In this document: piece after piece, positions 12,650-15,916 of the stretch
Position numbering within the stretch: the first letter of the stretch is position 1
Layout of the letters: the number at the start of each line of letters is the position of its first letter
Assembly (NCBI GenBank): GCA_937915735.1
Contig: CALGGS010000143.1
Coordinates: 1-15,916, forward strand
Origin: an uncultured Treponema sp.
GTDB lineage: Bacteria > Spirochaetota > Spirochaetia > Treponematales > Treponemataceae
Direction: 5' to 3'
DNA: 15,916 nt
The notes under the pieces: model-generated
What the model saw: only the letters and a program-made list of their open reading frames with translations
Told to the model about the DNA's origin: nothing
The model's database searches: none
Translations under genes and position numbers: made by a program

Positions 12650-14002
12650 TTAGCTTTTAATCCATTTTTTGCCGTAAAGGCGAATCAAAAATAATAGTCC
12701 GCGAACAAAAAGCTCAAAGCTCATTGCCGCCCAAATTCCAGGGAGCCCGTATCTTCCTCTTAAAAAAATCGCAAGAGGAATACGGATAAGCCACATGGTT
12801 AAAAAATTAAAAATGCTCGGAACGAAGGTGTCACCGGTGCCTCTCATTGCTCCGCTTGCAATTATGCTTGAGCCGTAAAAAGGCTCGCAGAAGGCTTCAA
12901 TCATCAAAATCTGGCTCCCCAAGGCGATTACTGCTGGCTCTGGCGAGATAAACCCTATCATCTCTCGTGAAAAAACGAACATTAAACTGGCGCTTATCAT
13001 CATAAAAATGATTCCGACTATCTCTGAAAGCCATCCGAATCTCCAGGTGAGCTTTTTCTGTCCGCTTCCAAAGCATTGCCCCGTTATTGTCGTTGCTGCG
13101 ACTGAGATTCCATACGCCGGCATATAGCACAAACTTTCCGCCGTGATTGCGAAGGAATTTGCTGAAAGGGCAGTCTCTCCCAAGGGACTTACAATTCTGG
13201 TAAAAGCGATTTGCCCGCCAGACATAACTATTTGCTCAAATGCCGTCGGAAGTCCGATTTTTAATGCCTGTGAAAAATATGATTTTTTTATGTAAAAGCT
13301 TTCGTTTTTCCGGAGATGCAGAAGTTCATTTTTGTAGAGAAGAAAAAGAACCAAGGGAAGGGTTGTCAAAAATCTCGCGATAAATGTCGCTATTGCCGCC
13401 CCCCGGACTCCCATTGAAAGGGCATAAATAAAGACATAATTTAAGACGACATTTAAAACTCCTGATAAAATCTGCATGACGCTGGGAAATTTCATTTCGC
13501 CTGAGGCCTGCAAAAGAGAGCTTGCCAAATCGTTCATCTGGATTATGGGAATACTGAGCGCGAAGATAAAAAAATAAGAAAAAGAATCTGAATAAATCTC
13601 CTCGCTGCCACCTAGCCACCGTGGAACGAAGGGGGAAATAGAGCTGACTAAAAGGAGCAGGATGAGCGCAAAAATGCCATTCACCAGAAAAGAGACCTTC
13701 ATTAAATTTCTGGCTTCTTCGTTTTTTTTGGCTCCTATTAAATGAGAAATCTGAACAGAAAAGCCCATTGAGCAGGCAAAGCAGAGGCCAAAAATGAGCC
13801 AGGTTGAGGATGAGACCAGCCCGATTGCAGCCCCGGCCTTTTCTCCTAAGTGACCGACCATCGAGGCGTCAATATAGCCCATTAAAATTGAGCCTAACTG
13901 GGCCAGAACTGCGGGTAAGCTCAGCTCGAAGATAAGGTGCAGCTGTTCGCCAAGGGAAAGCTTGTCCCCGGCTCTCATTCTGGAAAGTAAGGTTGATTCC
14001 AT
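12650..14002 (-). CDS. MATE family efflux transporter
   Basis: A 450-residue, 12-helix transporter of the MATE family (NorM/DinF-like branch), which exports cationic drugs or metabolites in exchange for Na+ or H+. The N-terminal region is typical: a helix with LPAVLAQLGSILMGYID (29-45), then ASMVGHLG (46-53). The second half repeats the first, as in all MATE proteins, with GLPTAFEQIVMSGGQIAF as the start of the second bundle. The length is normal. It begins ten bases after the pyrE stop on the same strand, so the two are very likely co-transcribed. No good ribosome binding site lies directly upstream (GGAG is 21 bases away inside pyrE), so translation may be coupled to pyrE. The substrate is unknown. 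Confidence 0.93.
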   Translation of the reverse strand: MESTLLSRMRAGDKLSLGEQLHLIFELSLPAVLAQLGSILMGYIDASMVGHLGEKAGAAIGLVSSSTWLIFGLCFACSMGFSVQISHLIGAKKNEEARNLMKVSFLVNGIFALILLLLVSSISPFVPRWLGGSEEIYSDSFSYFFIFALSIPIIQMNDLASSLLQASGEMKFPSVMQILSGVLNVVLNYVFIYALSMGVRGAAIATFIARFLTTLPLVLFLLYKNELLHLRKNESFYIKKSYFSQALKIGLPTAFEQIVMSGGQIAFTRIVSPLGETALSANSFAITAESLCYMPAYGISVAATTITGQCFGSGQKKLTWRFGWLSEIVGIIFMMISASLMFVFSREMIGFISPEPAVIALGSQILMIEAFCEPFYGSSIIASGAMRGTGDTFVPSIFNFLTMWLIRIPLAIFLRGRYGLPGIWAAMSFELFVRGLLFLIRLYGKKWIKS

Positions 14003-14012
14003 TTATGAATTT

Positions 14013-14702
14013 TTAAGCTTTTGCTCCGTATATTTCATAATATTTGTCGATTTCAGCCTTTATTTCGTCTGTAATCAATTTTTTATCTCCATTCGTATAA
14101 AGTGAATCGACTACATCGCTCATTGAGACAATGGCTTTTGCCGGAAATCCATATTTTTCTGTTATGACATCAAGAGCTGCCTTGTCTGAGTCAGGAGCCT
14201 TTTCCATTCGGTTAAGGGAAACTATTTCGCCTACGATTTTTATTCCGCCCTCTTTTGTTTCCTGACTCTTTATTTTCGGGTAAGTTTCTTCGATTGATTT
14301 TCCGGAGGTTGTGACATCCTCGATGATTACGACTCTGTCTCCGTCCTTGATTTTATATCCTAAAAGCTCGCCCTTGTCCGCACCGTGGTCCTTCGCTTCT
14401 TTCCGGTCACAGCAATATTTAATTTCTTTTCCGTAAAGCTCTGAGTAAGCGACAGCTGTCACGACCGCGAGAGGTATTCCCTTGTAGGCCGGCCCGAAAA
14501 ACACATCGATTTCGTCCCCGAAATTTTCGTGAATCGCTTTCGCATAATACTCTCCCAGTCTTTTTAACTGGCTTCCGGTAACATAGGCCCCCGCGTTCAT
14601 AAAAAATGGCGACTGCCGTCCGCTTTTGAGCGTGAAAGAGCCGAACTTTAAAACATTGCACTCGACCATAAAATCAATAAATTCTTTTTTGTATGCTTCC
14701 AT
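14013..14702 (-). CDS. pyrE: Orotate phosphoribosyltransferase
   Basis: PyrE (EC 2.4.2.10) joins orotate to PRPP to form orotidine monophosphate, the fifth step of UMP synthesis. The 229 residues are within the family range. Visible features: the N-terminal segment FTLKSGRQSPFFMNAG (23-38), the pocket segment FFGPAYKGIPLA (68-79), the flexible catalytic loop DRKEAKDHG (99-107), and the PRPP-binding motif VVIIEDVTTSGKS (124-136). The start at 14702 is chosen because GAGG (14712-14709) lies six bases upstream; the in-frame ATG at 14747 lies upstream of the predicted transcription start (about 14732) and has no ribosome binding site. The leader is short and shows no attenuator. No other pyr gene is nearby. 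It is the first gene of a pair with the MATE transporter. Confidence 0.97.
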   Translation of the reverse strand: MEAYKKEFIDFMVECNVLKFGSFTLKSGRQSPFFMNAGAYVTGSQLKRLGEYYAKAIHENFGDEIDVFFGPAYKGIPLAVVTAVAYSELYGKEIKYCCDRKEAKDHGADKGELLGYKIKDGDRVVIIEDVTTSGKSIEETYPKIKSQETKEGGIKIVGEIVSLNRMEKAPDSDKAALDVITEKYGFPAKAIVSMSDVVDSLYTNGDKKLITDEIKAEIDKYYEIYGAKA

Positions 14703-14738
14703 ATTTGACCTCAGTTTACATCTTAAAAAATCTAGGGA

Positions 14739-14766
14739 ATTATACAAAAAAAATCAGAAATATAAA
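14739..14766 (-). promoter_or_regulatory. Promoter of pyrE-MATE
   Basis: On the minus strand TTTATA (14766-14761), a 16-base spacer and a perfect TATAAT (14744-14739). The transcription start should be near 14732, giving a leader of about 30 bases. The box is preceded directly by TG, as in the fhs and helicase promoters. Confidence 0.7.
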
Positions 14767-14782
14767 AGATAATCGCCTTGTG

Positions 14783-14811
14783 TTGCTGTTCGCTTCTTTT
14801 TCTGATATTAT
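14783..14811 (+). promoter_or_regulatory. Promoter of the trpB2 gene
   Basis: TTGCTG (14783-14788), a 17-base spacer and TATTAT (14806-14811), with TGA just before the -10 making it an extended -10. The start should be near 14818, giving a leader of about 30 bases without an evident leader peptide or attenuator. Confidence 0.75.
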
Positions 14812-14847
14812 GTTTCTGTAAATAGTAATCTTAATTCTGGAGAAAAT

Positions 14848-15916
14848 ATGTCTAAAGAAATTCCTTACAAAATCTACCTTGAAGAAAACGAGCTTCCTAC
14901 AAGCTGGTACAATGTCCGTGCGGATATGAAAAATAAGCCGGCACCTCTTTTAAATCCTTCAAACGGAAAACCTTGCACTGCCGAAGATTTGTCACCTGTT
15001 TTTTGTGACGAGCTGATAAAGCAGGAGCTTAACACTAAAGATGCTTTTATCGAAATTCCTTCTGAAATTCGTGAATTCTACAAAATGTACAGGCCTGCTC
15101 CCCTTATCAGGGCTTACTGCCTTGAAAAAAAACTGGGAACTCCCGCAAAAATTTACTACAAATTCGAAGGAAACAACACAAGCGGAAGCCACAAGCTCAA
15201 TTCCGCCATTGCCCAGGCATACTACGCAAAGAAGCAGGGCTTAAAGGGAGTTACCACGGAAACCGGTGCCGGTCAGTGGGGCACGGCTCTTTCCATGGCA
15301 TGTTCATATTTCGGCCTTGACTGTCATGTCTACATGGTCAAAGTCTCTTACGAGCAAAAGCCTTTCCGCCGCGAAGTAATCCGCACTTATGGGGCAAAAA
15401 TTACTCCGTCACCGAGCGACACAACCGAAGTCGGACGCAAAATCCTTGCCGAATTCCCAGGAACTGGCGGAAGTTTGGGCTGTGCAATCAGCGAGGCAGT
15501 CGAAGCTGCCACAAAACAGGAAGGCTACCGCTATGTTCTCGGAAGCGTCTTGAATCAGGTTCTTTTGCATCAGACTGTAATCGGGCTTGAGACAATGAGT
15601 GCGATGGACAAATACGGAATAAAGCCTGATGTAATCATTGGCTGTGCTGGTGGCGGCTCTAACCTTGGCGGATTGATTTCTCCGTTTATGGGGCGAAAAT
15701 TGCGTGGTGAAGCGGATTATCAGTTTATCGCCGTGGAGCCTGCAAGCTGTCCAAGTCTTACACGCGGTTCGTATGTTTATGATTTTTGTGACACAGGTCA
15801 TGTCTGCCCTCTTGCAAAAATGTACACGCTCGGAAGTGAATTCATGCCGTCTCCGAACCATGCCGGCGGATTGCGTTATCACGGAATGAGTTCAATTCTC
15901 TCTCAGCTTTACGATA
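14848..15916 (+). CDS. trpB: Tryptophan synthase beta chain, TrpB2 type (cut by the window edge)
   Basis: A PLP enzyme that condenses indole with serine to make tryptophan (EC 4.2.1.20, beta reaction). The first 356 residues are present; TrpB2 proteins are usually about 430-455, so 75-100 residues lie beyond the edge. Visible: a long N-terminal extension typical of TrpB2 (1-80) with LPTSWYN (16-22); the PLP-lysine motif SGSHKLNSA with Lys116; ETGAGQWG with catalytic Glu138; and the glycine-rich phosphate loop GCAGGGSN (265-272). The start is set by GGAG (14839-14842), five bases upstream. TrpB2 enzymes often lack a TrpA partner and are thought to salvage free indole, which fits a gut or oral organism fed by indole-producing neighbours; whether trpA follows cannot be seen. 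Divergent from pyrE. Confidence 0.93.
   Translation, partial: MSKEIPYKIYLEENELPTSWYNVRADMKNKPAPLLNPSNGKPCTAEDLSPVFCDELIKQELNTKDAFIEIPSEIREFYKMYRPAPLIRAYCLEKKLGTPAKIYYKFEGNNTSGSHKLNSAIAQAYYAKKQGLKGVTTETGAGQWGTALSMACSYFGLDCHVYMVKVSYEQKPFRREVIRTYGAKITPSPSDTTEVGRKILAEFPGTGGSLGCAISEAVEAATKQEGYRYVLGSVLNQVLLHQTVIGLETMSAMDKYGIKPDVIIGCAGGGSNLGGLISPFMGRKLRGEADYQFIAVEPASCPSLTRGSYVYDFCDTGHVCPLAKMYTLGSEFMPSPNHAGGLRYHGMSSILSQLYD

Noticed and set aside
12644..12657. Small hairpin between the convergent membrane protein and MATE genes
   Set aside because: Only about four AT-rich pairs remain once a workable loop is allowed, so it is not a convincing terminator.
14703..14747. Longer pyrE start at 14747
   Set aside because: It lies upstream of the predicted transcription start and has no ribosome binding site, while the ATG at 14702 has GAGG at good spacing and matches the family N-terminus.
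15409..15882. 157-codon open frame on the minus strand inside trpB
   Set aside because: It lies wholly opposite a well-conserved PLP enzyme, has no ribosome binding site, and its Cys/Arg/Thr-rich composition is that of a shadow frame.

Overview
The window looks like chromosome from a host-associated spirochaete of the genus Treponema. The inference rests on a lipoprotein with a relaxed lipobox behind a poly-G-interrupted promoter, a FliL-type flagellar protein, moderate GC genes separated by AT-rich spacers, and the overall style of the housekeeping proteins. No rRNA, tRNA, CRISPR array, insertion sequence or prophage gene was seen. No spacer exceeds about 180 bases.

Layout from left to right: an acidic secreted lipoprotein of unknown function (90-1379, +), closed by a terminator; polynucleotide phosphorylase pnp (1542-3647, +); a bidirectional terminator; a DEAH-box HrpA-type RNA helicase (3684-6269, -). 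Then comes a repeat-rich divergent spacer (6270-6446) and a SulP anion transporter with a STAS domain (6447-8156, +). A compact minus-strand block follows (9986 down to 8162): a FliL-like membrane protein, a small DUF6249-like membrane protein, an ECF sigma factor and a zinc-finger anti-sigma factor; the last three overlap one another. Divergent from this block is formate-tetrahydrofolate ligase fhs (10050-11735, +), followed by a terminator built from repeats and a YesL/DUF624-like membrane protein (11832-12635, +). Converging on it is a pyrE-MATE pair (14702 down to 12650, -). Divergent from pyrE is a TrpB2-type tryptophan synthase beta chain (14848 to the edge, +), which runs off the window.

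Functionally this is mostly core metabolism and RNA turnover: PNPase and a DEAH helicase (RNA decay and remodelling), Fhs (one-carbon units), PyrE (pyrimidines) and TrpB2 (tryptophan from indole). One small signalling unit, the sigma/anti-sigma operon, appears to sense the envelope.

The most interesting points are regulatory. (1) A run of eight G lies between the -35 and a candidate -10 of the lipoprotein gene, which suggests phase variation like that known for Treponema pallidum tpr genes. (2) Perfect TATAAT boxes sit exactly six bases before the ATG of both fhs and the helicase, with no Shine-Dalgarno sequence, which predicts leaderless mRNAs; sulP is close to the same arrangement. (3) Short-period tandem arrays occur in two spacers, and one of them has been recruited as the fhs terminator. 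(4) A stand-alone FliL-like gene lies just upstream of the ECF operon.
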